Source: Bog-473 sp963777485 (GTDB lineage: Bacteria; Actinomycetota; Acidimicrobiia; Acidimicrobiales; RAAP-2). Taken from it: 64,000 bases of DNA. A model generated the notes under the pieces. It saw only the letters and a list, made by a program, of their open reading frames with translations, was not told the DNA's origin and searched no databases. Positions 16,861 through 24,539 of this stretch are shown here, piece by piece. The stretch spans positions 620,001 to 684,000 of the forward strand of contig CAVZQP010000002.1 of NCBI GenBank assembly GCA_963777485.1, read 5' to 3'. The stretch's first letter is position 1, and each line of letters starts with the position of its first letter. The translations under genes were made by a program, and so were the position numbers.

Positions 16861-17361
16861 GTGATCATCATCTTCGGACTGCGCAGGCTCAGGAAGTCGA
16901 TGGGATCCGTCCTACTGCGTTGCGCCAACTGTGGGATGAGCCCGCTCGCCTTGCTCCGGGTCTCGACGTGGTTCGCCTTGTTCTTCATCCCGGTGGTTCC
17001 CGTGAGCTTCAAGCACTACACCGTCTGCCCCAACTGCAAGCGGCTCGACGAGGTCTCCAAGGCCGACATCGACCGGGCCCGGGCGCAGGAATCCGCCATC
17101 AGATCGGGCCACGTGGAGACAGTGGACGCCTCGAGCCGACCCGCCACCCTCGAGCGCGCCGTGAACGAGTGGGCGTCGGCGGCCCATGACCCGTCGGGGG
17201 CACCCGCCGCTGGTCCGGGTCCCGCACCTGGGCCGTTCGCAATCACCGACAGCCCACCGCCGGTCCCGCCTGCCGGGTGGTACCCGGATCCGGCCGGCGG
17301 ACCCGCTCAGCGTTACTGGGACGGTGCGCGATGGACGGAGCAGACGACGTCGACGCCATAG
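16861..17361 (+). CDS. Zinc-ribbon and DUF2510 membrane-associated protein
   Basis: The 166-residue product starts at GTG 16861 behind GGGAGGAG. Residues 21-60 hold a zinc-ribbon-15-like module: a CANC pair, a hydrophobic stretch (LRVSTWFALFFIPVVPVS) and a second CPNC pair. The middle is Ala/Pro-rich. The C-terminal 25 residues are a DUF2510 motif (AGWYPDPAG and RYWDGARWTEQ), frequent in actinobacterial membrane proteins. The function is unknown. Confidence 0.75.
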   Translation: MIIIFGLRRLRKSMGSVLLRCANCGMSPLALLRVSTWFALFFIPVVPVSFKHYTVCPNCKRLDEVSKADIDRARAQESAIRSGHVETVDASSRPATLERAVNEWASAAHDPSGAPAAGPGPAPGPFAITDSPPPVPPAGWYPDPAGGPAQRYWDGARWTEQTTSTP

Positions 17362-17397
17362 TCGCCGAGCCCGGCGCGGCGGGGTCGCTCGCTTGGG

Positions 17398-17664
17398 CTA
17401 CTTGCCGTTACGTTCGCGGTGGTCGCATCCCGGCCAACAGCAGGGCCGACGCATACCGTCTTCGAGTTCCTCCTCCGTCCGGCGAATACGCCGTTCGCGT
17501 GTCGTGTCCTGCTTGGCGTTCTCGACCCAGCAGATGAACTCGTTGCGGGCGAGCGGCGTGATGTCCGTCCAGGCATCGAGCGCCGTCGGGTTGGCGATGA
17601 GCGCCCCTCTCAGGTCTGGGGGAAGTTTGTGTACCACCCCGCCTGGGACTCGCGCTCCGCTCAC
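17398..17664 (-). CDS. YdeI/OmpD-associated family protein, short
   Basis: The 88-residue product begins at GTG 17664. It matches the C-terminal conserved block of the YdeI/OmpD-associated (bacteriocin-protection) family: LPPDLRGALIANPTALDAW, then LARNEFICWVENAK, then TREEL-like RRTEEELEDG, and a terminal CCWPGC motif. That ending with three cysteines is typical of many actinobacterial members. The start is confirmed by a TACCGT -10 element exactly 6 nt upstream. Biological role is uncertain. It runs opposite to the downstream methyltransferase gene. Confidence 0.75.
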   Translation of the reverse strand: MSGARVPGGVVHKLPPDLRGALIANPTALDAWTDITPLARNEFICWVENAKQDTTRERRIRRTEEELEDGMRRPCCWPGCDHRERNGK

Positions 17665-17670
17665 GGCGTC

Positions 17671-17676
17671 ACGGTA
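17671..17676 (-). promoter_or_regulatory. -10 element of the YdeI-like gene (leaderless)
   Basis: The minus strand reads TACCGT, ending 6 nt before GTG 17664. Confidence 0.5.
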
Positions 17677-17708
17677 GTCGCTTCACGAAGCGCGTTTGCG
17701 AGCAGCAA

Positions 17709-17714
17709 TAGGGT
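17709..17714 (+). promoter_or_regulatory. -10 element of the methyltransferase gene (leaderless)
   Basis: TAGGGT ends 7 nt before ATG 17722, with no ribosome site between. Confidence 0.5.
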
Positions 17715-17721
17715 TGACGGC

Positions 17722-18393
17722 ATGACCGGCGAGTACTGGCGTGGGGCTCTCGAGGACGAGGTCATGCAGGACGAGCACGACTTCATCTGGCGAGCCATGC
17801 TCGACATGGCCGACTCGCCGCTGTCGGGGCGAAAGGTGTTGGACGTCGGCTGCAACCGTGGCGGCTTCTTGCGTCTTCTCGTCGACCACGCCGACATCGG
17901 CAGCGGATTCGGCTACGACCCGGCGCCGGGTGCGATCAAGGACGCCCGCCACCTCGCCGGCAACAGGCCATTGACGTTCGAAATAGCCGACACCGTGCCC
18001 GACGACTGGTCGGCGTTCGACGTCGCCTTCAGCCACGAGGTGCTGTACGTCCTGCACGACCTGGCATCGCACGCAGCCGCGATGTTCGGTGCCCTTGCGG
18101 CCGAAGGGTCGTACTTCGCGACCATCGGGGTGCACGACGACAGCACGCTCATGGTGGCGTGGCATGCGCAGAAGGCGGCTGAGCTCGACCTGCCCGGCCC
18201 TTACCGTCTCGAGGAGGTCGCCGACATCTTCGAGGGCGCAGGCTTCGAGGTCGGGGTGGGACGTCTCCCGATGCGGTTCGTACCGGTGCACGCGCACCGC
18301 AGCGACTCCCACGCGGACGCCACGTTGAGCAGTTGGCTCGACTACTACTACCGGGACAAGGTGATGTTCCGTTTCTCCAAGCGCGTGGCGTGA
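17722..18393 (+). CDS. Class I SAM-dependent methyltransferase
   Basis: The 223-residue protein has the SAM-binding motif I VLDVGCNRGGF (about residues 39-49), followed by the acidic motif II region and AFDVAFSHEVLYVLHD as motif IV. The frame is open upstream, but ATG 17722 is set by a leaderless promoter. The substrate is unknown. It overlaps the next small gene by GTGA, so the two are translationally coupled. Confidence 0.8.
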   Translation: MTGEYWRGALEDEVMQDEHDFIWRAMLDMADSPLSGRKVLDVGCNRGGFLRLLVDHADIGSGFGYDPAPGAIKDARHLAGNRPLTFEIADTVPDDWSAFDVAFSHEVLYVLHDLASHAAAMFGALAAEGSYFATIGVHDDSTLMVAWHAQKAAELDLPGPYRLEEVADIFEGAGFEVGVGRLPMRFVPVHAHRSDSHADATLSSWLDYYYRDKVMFRFSKRVA

Positions 18394-18578
18394 GCGATCA
18401 CGAACCGCTCCGTCCGGGCGATCGCCTGTTCGTCCAGTGTGAGGGCGGGCCGTGCCGGAGTCGCCTCGAGTACTTTCCGCCGCCGCTCGAGATCGAAGAG
18501 AGCAGCGGTACCTATGTCCTCATGGACGAGGGCGAGCCGCACGGGTGGCTGTATCTCTTCGTGCCCGACGAGCACTGA
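18390..18578 (+). CDS. Small conserved hypothetical protein
   Basis: The 62-residue product starts at GTG 18390, overlapping the methyltransferase stop by 4 nt. It contains two cysteines (VQCEGGPCRSRLEYFPPP) and an acidic C-terminus (LYLFVPDEH). It has a compact beta-rich look but no family that I recognise. Coupling to the methyltransferase suggests a related task. Confidence 0.6.
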   Translation: MSDHEPLRPGDRLFVQCEGGPCRSRLEYFPPPLEIEESSGTYVLMDEGEPHGWLYLFVPDEH

Positions 18579-18608
18579 CGGCCGAAGAGGACGCAAAGGG
18601 CGGGTTCG

Positions 18609-18625
18609 CCGGGGCGCGGCCCCGG
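18609..18625. terminator. Hairpin between convergent genes
   Basis: CCGGGGC GCG GCCCCGG is a perfect 7-bp stem with a 3-nt loop in the 64-bp gap between the small gene and the PhoU-like gene. It is probably a terminator for both sides, without a T-tract. Confidence 0.5.
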
Positions 18626-18642
18626 AAGCGGAGTCCGGCGGA

Positions 18643-19452
18643 TCAGTCGGGGCCGGCGGACACCGGCTCGGGACCGCCGACGACGAGAGTCGCCAGGCGG
18701 CGGGCCAGATTGACGGAGTGGTCGCCGAAGCGCTCGTAGAAGCGCGCCACCATCGCCAGCTCGATCGCCACGGGGAGCGGCATGGTGCCCGCCACCAGCT
18801 CGGCGGTCAGGGTGACGTGGAGGTCGTCGAGCTCGTCGTCGAGGTCGTCGATGGAGGCGGCCGCATCGGCGGAGCGCTCCGCGAAGGCGTCAGCCGTCTC
18901 GCGCCAGATGTTGGCCGTGACCTCGCCCATGCGCTCGACGAGGCCGCGACTGCGAGCCGACATCTCGGCGCCGAGGCCACGGGCGGCCCGGCGGGCGATG
19001 TGCTCGGCCAGGTCGCCGTTGCGCTCCATGTCGGGCAGCATGCGGAGGATCGCCACGTACTCGCGGCGCTCGGATGCGGTCGTCGCTCCGTGGACCAGCT
19101 GGTGCTGCACGGTGGCCAGGATCTGTCCGATCAGCTTGTCGATGACCTCGTCGCGCTTGACCAACTCCTTCGCCGCGTCGCGATCGCCGGCGAGGAGGGC
19201 GTGGGTCGCGCCGGCGATGCCCTCGCCGACGAGCGCGAAGACCTGCGCGAAGAGCCGGTCGACCTCGTGCGGCTCGGGCATGGTCGTGGGCCACAACGGC
19301 TGCTCCATGGCCAGGGGGCCGCTCGGTGACGTTGGTTCCTCGTCCTCGTCGTCGCGATCGTCGCGGTGGTCGCGGTCGTGGAGGCGCTTGGTGCTGCCAC
19401 CGAGCTTGAACGGCATCTTGGTCACGCTACCGGGTACGTAGCGTGCAGGCAC
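18643..19452 (-). CDS. phoU: PhoU domain protein
   Basis: The 269-residue product has a PhoU-type helical bundle from about residue 60 on, with repeated metal-binding-like patterns (RMLPDMERNGDLAEHI and RFYERFGDHSVNLARR). PhoU proteins repress phosphate uptake and signalling through PhoR and the Pst transporter. The first 45 residues are an added polar tail rich in Asp/Arg/His (HDRDHRDDRDDEDEE). Start is GTG 19452 after AAGGAG. No pst genes are nearby, so it may be a stand-alone regulator. Confidence 0.8.
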   Translation of the reverse strand: MPARYVPGSVTKMPFKLGGSTKRLHDRDHRDDRDDEDEEPTSPSGPLAMEQPLWPTTMPEPHEVDRLFAQVFALVGEGIAGATHALLAGDRDAAKELVKRDEVIDKLIGQILATVQHQLVHGATTASERREYVAILRMLPDMERNGDLAEHIARRAARGLGAEMSARSRGLVERMGEVTANIWRETADAFAERSADAAASIDDLDDELDDLHVTLTAELVAGTMPLPVAIELAMVARFYERFGDHSVNLARRLATLVVGGPEPVSAGPD

Positions 19453-19537
19453 GGGGCGCGCTCCTTCGGCCTGTTTACTGAGTTCCCCTTATATCTGGAG
19501 GTCGCGGCCGATCCCCGATGGTGAGACACCCTCTCAT

Positions 19538-19543
19538 TACCCT
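19538..19543 (+). promoter_or_regulatory. -10 element of rmuC (leaderless)
   Basis: TACCCT ends exactly 6 nt before ATG 19550. Confidence 0.55.
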
Positions 19544-19549
19544 GGCCAA

Positions 19550-21022
19550 ATGGTCATCGGTGTGCTCATCGGGCTCGCGGCCGGCGTTCTCGTCGGCGTG
19601 GTCTGGTATCTCGCGCGCGGCGCGCGGGCCGCACGCGCGGCTCACCTCGCCGAGGCTCGCCTGGCCGACGCGAAACTGACCATCACCGAGCAGTCGATGC
19701 AGCTCCAGGCGCTGGCCGAGACCGCGAAGTCCGCCGAGTCGGCGCGCGATGTGGCACGGGCCGAGCTCGAACTGCAGCATCGCCACCAGGTGGAGGCGAC
19801 GGCGCGGGCCGAGGAGGACATGGCCCGCCTCACGGGGGCGTTCGCGTCCTTGTCACAGGAGGCACTGGCCAGGAACAACGAACAGTTCCTGGCGCTGGCC
19901 GACACGCGATTCGGCCAGGTGCGAGCGGCGGCGCAGGGAGACCTGGCGCAGCGCCAACAGGCGATCGAGGAGCTGCTCTCGCCCTTGAGCGAGACGCTCA
20001 CCCGCTACGAGCGGGGCATCCAGCAGCTGGAGTCCGAGCGCCAGGGCGCCTACGCCGGTCTGAACGAGCGCGTGGCGGCGTTGCATCAGGGCCACGAACA
20101 GCTGCAGAAGGAGACCCGCAACCTCGTCTCCGCCCTTCGCACGCCTCACACGCGCGGTCGCTGGGGCGAGATGACGCTGCGCCGCGCCGTCGAGGCGGCC
20201 GGCATGCTCGAGCACTGCGACTTCGAGGAGCAGAAAACGGTCGCCGGCGACGAGGGGTACCTCCGCCCCGACATGGTCGTGTTCCTGCCGGGTGAGGGCC
20301 AGGTCGTGATCGACTCCAAGGTGCCGCTCGACGCGTTCCTCCAATTCACCGACGCGGACGACGACGAGGCGCGCCAGGCGCTGCTCAAGAAGCACGCGGC
20401 ACAGCTGCGCACGCACGTCGACCAGCTGGCCAAGAAGGAGTACTGGCGCCAGTTCGAACGCTCGCCAGAATTCGTGGTGGCTTTCATCCCGGGCGAGCCG
20501 CTGTTGGCGGCTGCGCTCGATGCCGACCCCACGCTGCAGGACCACGCACTGGACAAGCGGATCGTCCTGGTCACGCCGAACACGTTGGTGGCGATGCTGC
20601 GCACCATCGCCTTGTCCTGGCAGCAAGAGACGCTGGCCGAGAACGCGCGCGAGGTGAAGGAGCTCGGAGCCGAGCTCTACGAGCGGCTGCGCATCTGGAC
20701 CGGGCACATGCAGGTGCTGCAGAAGAGCCTCACCTCGAGCGTCGATGCATACAACCGGGCTGTTGGCTCGCTCGAGTCGCGCGTGCTGGTGACGGCGCGT
20801 AAGTTCCCCGCCCTCGGCGTGGTCGGCAACGAGGCGGCCGGCATCACGGAACTCTCCCCGATCGAGGCGGCGCCCCGCCATCTGCAGGCGGTCGAGCCCG
20901 ATGACGAGGGCGGAGAAGACGGCGAAGTGGGCGAAACGGGTGAGCTGGGCGAGGTCCTGCAGCAGAACATCCTCCCGTTGTCCGACAGCGCGGGCGGCGT
21001 TCCGAGGCGACTGCCGGGCTGA
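19550..21022 (+). CDS. rmuC: DNA recombination protein RmuC
   Basis: The 490-residue protein has an N-terminal transmembrane helix (MVIGVLIGLAAGVLVGVVW), a long coiled coil (about residues 25-190), then the conserved RmuC nuclease-like domain: RGRWGEMTLRR, YLRPDMVVFLPG, VIDSKVPLDAFL and FIPGEPLLAAAL. RmuC limits inversions at short inverted repeats. The family core resembles restriction-endonuclease folds, with the DSK motif as a likely active-site part. The C-terminal 60 residues are acidic and variable. It precedes recCBD, placing several recombination genes together. Confidence 0.9.
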   Translation: MVIGVLIGLAAGVLVGVVWYLARGARAARAAHLAEARLADAKLTITEQSMQLQALAETAKSAESARDVARAELELQHRHQVEATARAEEDMARLTGAFASLSQEALARNNEQFLALADTRFGQVRAAAQGDLAQRQQAIEELLSPLSETLTRYERGIQQLESERQGAYAGLNERVAALHQGHEQLQKETRNLVSALRTPHTRGRWGEMTLRRAVEAAGMLEHCDFEEQKTVAGDEGYLRPDMVVFLPGEGQVVIDSKVPLDAFLQFTDADDDEARQALLKKHAAQLRTHVDQLAKKEYWRQFERSPEFVVAFIPGEPLLAAALDADPTLQDHALDKRIVLVTPNTLVAMLRTIALSWQQETLAENAREVKELGAELYERLRIWTGHMQVLQKSLTSSVDAYNRAVGSLESRVLVTARKFPALGVVGNEAAGITELSPIEAAPRHLQAVEPDDEGGEDGEVGETGELGEVLQQNILPLSDSAGGVPRRLPG

Positions 21023-21061
21023 GGCCGCGCCGGTAGCGGCGCCGGCGTGCGGGGCGCCGTC

Positions 21062-21103
21062 GCAGGCGTCCCTGCAGGCATGGCCGCAGGCATAGTCGCA
21101 GGC
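21062..21103 (+). repeat. Four GCAGGC units at 12-nt period
   Basis: GCAGGC occurs at 21062, 21074, 21086 and 21098, exactly 12 nt apart with variable spacers, in the 127-bp gap before recC. It is a short tandem array that may bind a protein or may be neutral. Confidence 0.45.
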
Positions 21104-21137
21104 TGAATCGGCTGGACCCCAACGAACATCGGCGACG

Positions 21138-21143
21138 TACTCT
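21138..21143 (+). promoter_or_regulatory. -10 element of recC (leaderless)
   Basis: TACTCT ends exactly 6 nt before GTG 21150. Confidence 0.55.
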
Positions 21144-21149
21144 GCTCCC

Positions 21150-24100
21150 GTGCTCCACGTCCACCGCTCCGACCGCGCCGACGACCTGGTCGCGCAATTG
21201 GCAGAGCTGGTGGCGGTTCCTCTGCCGGACCCGATGCAGACGGAGGTGGTGTCGGTGCCGACGCAGGGCATCGAGCGCTGGCTCTCGCAACGCCTGTCGG
21301 GGCACCTCGGGACGAGCCCGGGCGCGCACGACGGCGTGTGCGCGAACGTCGCCTTCCCGTTTCCCGGCAGCCTGATCTCCGGCGCGCTGGCGCAGGCGTC
21401 GGGCGTCGACCCCGAGGCGGACCCCTGGTTGCCCGAACGCGCGGTGTGGCCCTTGATGGAGGTGGTCGAGGAGCACTTCGCCGACCCGTGGCTGGCCCCG
21501 CTGGCCAAGCACATCGAGAACTCAGAGACGGTCGAGGGCTCGAAGCGGTTCTCGAGCATCCGCCACGTGGCCGACCTCTTCGACCGCTACGCGATCCATC
21601 GCCCCGACATGGTGCAGCGCTGGGCCGCCGGGTCACCCCAGCTCGGCGAGGCGACGTGGCAGGTCGACCTGTGGCGGCTCCTGCGGGAGCGGATCGGCCA
21701 GCCGGGCCCCGCCGAGCGCCTGGTCGACGCCTGCCAGCGGCTGCGCAAGGAGCCCGAGCTCCTCGAGCTGCCGCCGCGGCTGTCGCTGTTCGGGCTCACG
21801 CGCCTCGCGGCGAGTTACCTCGACGTCCTCGACGCGATCGCCAAGGGACGCGAGGTGCACCTCTTCCTCCTGCACCCCTCACCGGCGTTGTGGGCGCGGT
21901 TGCAGCCGGAGGTCGACGCGTCGTCGCGCTTCGTGGTGCGGGCCGAGGACCCGACCGCGAGCGTGCCGAACCACCCGCTGCTCGCGTCGTGGGGGCGCGA
22001 CGCGCGCGAGATGCAGCTGGTGCTGGGGGGCGCGGTCCCGCACGGCCAAGAGGTTGTTGCGCCGGACGACGAGGTGGTGCCCACGCTGCTGCGCCGGATC
22101 CAGGACGACATCCGCTTCGACCGGCCTCCCGCCGGGACGGGGAGCGACGAGGGTGAATGGCCGGTGCTCGCGGCGGACGACCACAGCATCCGCGTGCACT
22201 CGTGCCACGGCCGGGGGCGTCAGGTCGAGGTGTTGCGCGATGCGGTGCTGCACCTGCTGGCGGACGACCCGACGCTCGAGCCGCGCGACGTCATCGTCAT
22301 GTGCCCTGACATCGAGCACTTCGCGCCCCTGATTCAGGCGACGTTCGGCGCGCACGACCTCAACGACGGGCCGTTCGACCCCACCCGCCAGCTGCAGATC
22401 CGGCTCGCCGACCGCTCGCTGCGCCAGACCAACCCCGTGATGGGCGTGCTGGCGGAGGTGATGGACCTCGCCACGGCGCGGATCACGGCGAGCGAGGTTC
22501 TCGACCTGGCGGGCCGGGACCCGGTCCGCCGGCGCTTCGGCTTCAGCGACGACGACCTCTTCCGGCTCGAGGAGTGGGTCAACGGCGCCTTCGTGCGGTG
22601 GGGATTCGACGCTGCGCACCGCCGCGCCTTCCAGCTGGCCGACATCGACGCCAACACCTGGCACGCCGGGCTGGACCGGATCCTGCTCGGGGTGGCGATG
22701 GCGGAGGACGGGCAGCGCCTCTTCGGCGAGACGTTGCCGCTCGACGACGTCGACAGCGGTGACATCGAGCTGGCCGGCCGCCTGGCCGAGTTCGTGCACC
22801 GCCTGCAGCGGGCGCTCGACGAGCTGGCGGGAGTGCGGACGGTGCGCGACTGGGCCGACACCCTGGCCCGGGCATCCGACGCGCTGAGCGCGACGACGAC
22901 GCGCGACGACTGGCAACGCGCGCAGCTCTCCGTCGTGCTGGAGGAGCTCGTGGCCGAGGCCACGGCCGGCGATGACGCCAGCGGTGTGGAGCTGAGCTGT
23001 GACGACATCCGCTCGATCATGACGGACCGGCTGAAGGGCAAGCCGACGAGGGCGAACTTCCGGACCGGGCACCTCACTGTCTGCACCCTCGTCCCGATGC
23101 GCTCGATCCCGCACCGGGTGGTGTGCCTGCTCGGGCTCGACGACGGCAACTTCCCGCGGCACATCGAGCGGGACGGGGACGACCTCACCGCGCGTGCCCC
23201 CCGTGTCGGCGACCGCGACGTGCGCAGCGAGGACCGCCAGCTCCTTCTCGACGCCCTGCTGGCGGCGCAGGACCACCTGGTGATCACCTACTCGGGGCGC
23301 GACGAGCGCTCGAACCTGCCGCGTCCGCCGGCCGTCCCCGTCGGCGAGTTGCTCGACGTCGTCGACCACACGGTGTGCGGGCCGTCGGGCCGTGCCCGGG
23401 ACGCGATCGTCGTGAAGCATCCCCTCCAGCCGTTCGACCCGCTCAACTTCGAGGCTCGCGCGCTCGCGGGCGACGGCCCGTGGAGCTTCGACGCCTTGCA
23501 TCTCGCCGGGGCCGAAGCCGCGTTGACGCCGCGCGTGGCAGTGCCCCGGTTCCTGGCCAGACCGCTGCCTCCGTACGAGGGCAACCCGATCGGGTTGGAC
23601 CAGATGGAGCGGTTCCTGCGTCACCCGGTGCGGGCCTTCCTCCGCGAACGGCTCAACGTCTCGCTGCGCAACAAGACGCGCGAGTTCGAGGACGCCATCC
23701 CGATCGACCTCGACGCGCTCGAGCAATGGCAGATCGCGGACCGCGTGCTGCAGGCCCAACTGGCCGGCGCGACCCAGCGCTCCTGCCTGGCGGCGGAGGT
23801 CGCCCGCGGTGCGCTGCCGCCGGGACAGCTGGCCGACTCGGTCCTCGGCGAGATCACCGGGCCGCTCGACGAGCTCGTGCAGGCGGGGCTGAGCGCGACG
23901 GCGCCCGAATCGGTCGACGTGCTGGTCGACCTGCCGGGGGGGTCGGGGCTCGTCGGCACGGTGGCCGGCGTGCGCGGGGACGTGATCCACACGGTGACCT
24001 ATTCGAAGCTCGGACCGGCGCCCCGCCTCTTCGCCTGGCTGCGCCTGCTCGCGTTGACGGCGACCGCGCCCGACCGGGCGTTCGAGGCGTGCACGATCGG

Positions 24101-24539
24101 CCGGAGCCGCAGCAGCCGGGCCACGATCACCGTGGCGCGCCTCGGTCCGCTCGGCCCCGACGCCGCCAGCCGCAAGACGGCGGCGGAGCGCCACCTGCAC
24201 GTGCTCGTTGACCTGTTCCTCCGTGGCATGTGCGAGCCGTTACCCCTCTACCTCCGGACGTCGGCGGCCTGGGCGGAGGCGGTGGACGGCGGACGCGACC
24301 CGGAGGCGGCGTCGTCGTCCGCCTGGACCTCGCAGTGGCGCATGGACAAAGAGGACAAGGACGCCGAGCACGCGCTCGTACTGGGAGCCGATGTCGCGTT
24401 CGACGACATGCTGGGCGTCGGCGGTCCGCCGCGTGGTGAGGAGGGTGGGTGGGAGGCGTCGGAGCCGACCCGCTTCGGCGTGTACGCCCGTCGCCTGTGG
24501 GACGGGCTGCTGGCGCACGAGCAGGTGACGGACCGATGA
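21150..24539 (+). CDS. recC: Exodeoxyribonuclease V subunit gamma (RecC)
   Basis: The 1129-residue protein is the Chi-recognition subunit of the RecBCD helicase-nuclease. It begins with the typical RecC start LHVHRSDRADDLVAQLAEL and carries VPTQGIERWLSQRLSGHLG, HSCHGRGRQVEVLRD, DVIVMCPDIEHFAPLI, CTLVPMRSIPHRVVCLLGL and FPRHIERDGDD. These mark an inactivated SF1 helicase plus a degenerate nuclease domain. Length is close to the family norm. It shares an ATGA overlap with recB and has its own leaderless-type promoter. Confidence 0.95.
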   Translation: MLHVHRSDRADDLVAQLAELVAVPLPDPMQTEVVSVPTQGIERWLSQRLSGHLGTSPGAHDGVCANVAFPFPGSLISGALAQASGVDPEADPWLPERAVWPLMEVVEEHFADPWLAPLAKHIENSETVEGSKRFSSIRHVADLFDRYAIHRPDMVQRWAAGSPQLGEATWQVDLWRLLRERIGQPGPAERLVDACQRLRKEPELLELPPRLSLFGLTRLAASYLDVLDAIAKGREVHLFLLHPSPALWARLQPEVDASSRFVVRAEDPTASVPNHPLLASWGRDAREMQLVLGGAVPHGQEVVAPDDEVVPTLLRRIQDDIRFDRPPAGTGSDEGEWPVLAADDHSIRVHSCHGRGRQVEVLRDAVLHLLADDPTLEPRDVIVMCPDIEHFAPLIQATFGAHDLNDGPFDPTRQLQIRLADRSLRQTNPVMGVLAEVMDLATARITASEVLDLAGRDPVRRRFGFSDDDLFRLEEWVNGAFVRWGFDAAHRRAFQLADIDANTWHAGLDRILLGVAMAEDGQRLFGETLPLDDVDSGDIELAGRLAEFVHRLQRALDELAGVRTVRDWADTLARASDALSATTTRDDWQRAQLSVVLEELVAEATAGDDASGVELSCDDIRSIMTDRLKGKPTRANFRTGHLTVCTLVPMRSIPHRVVCLLGLDDGNFPRHIERDGDDLTARAPRVGDRDVRSEDRQLLLDALLAAQDHLVITYSGRDERSNLPRPPAVPVGELLDVVDHTVCGPSGRARDAIVVKHPLQPFDPLNFEARALAGDGPWSFDALHLAGAEAALTPRVAVPRFLARPLPPYEGNPIGLDQMERFLRHPVRAFLRERLNVSLRNKTREFEDAIPIDLDALEQWQIADRVLQAQLAGATQRSCLAAEVARGALPPGQLADSVLGEITGPLDELVQAGLSATAPESVDVLVDLPGGSGLVGTVAGVRGDVIHTVTYSKLGPAPRLFAWLRLLALTATAPDRAFEACTIGRSRSSRATITVARLGPLGPDAASRKTAAERHLHVLVDLFLRGMCEPLPLYLRTSAAWAEAVDGGRDPEAASSSAWTSQWRMDKEDKDAEHALVLGADVAFDDMLGVGGPPRGEEGGWEASEPTRFGVYARRLWDGLLAHEQVTDR

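Noticed and set aside
18439..19329. 296-codon plus-strand frame opposite the PhoU gene
   Set aside because: PhoU motifs are clear on the minus strand.
21062..21103. CRISPR-like array
   Set aside because: The GCAGGC units are 6 nt with 6-nt spacers, far too short for CRISPR.
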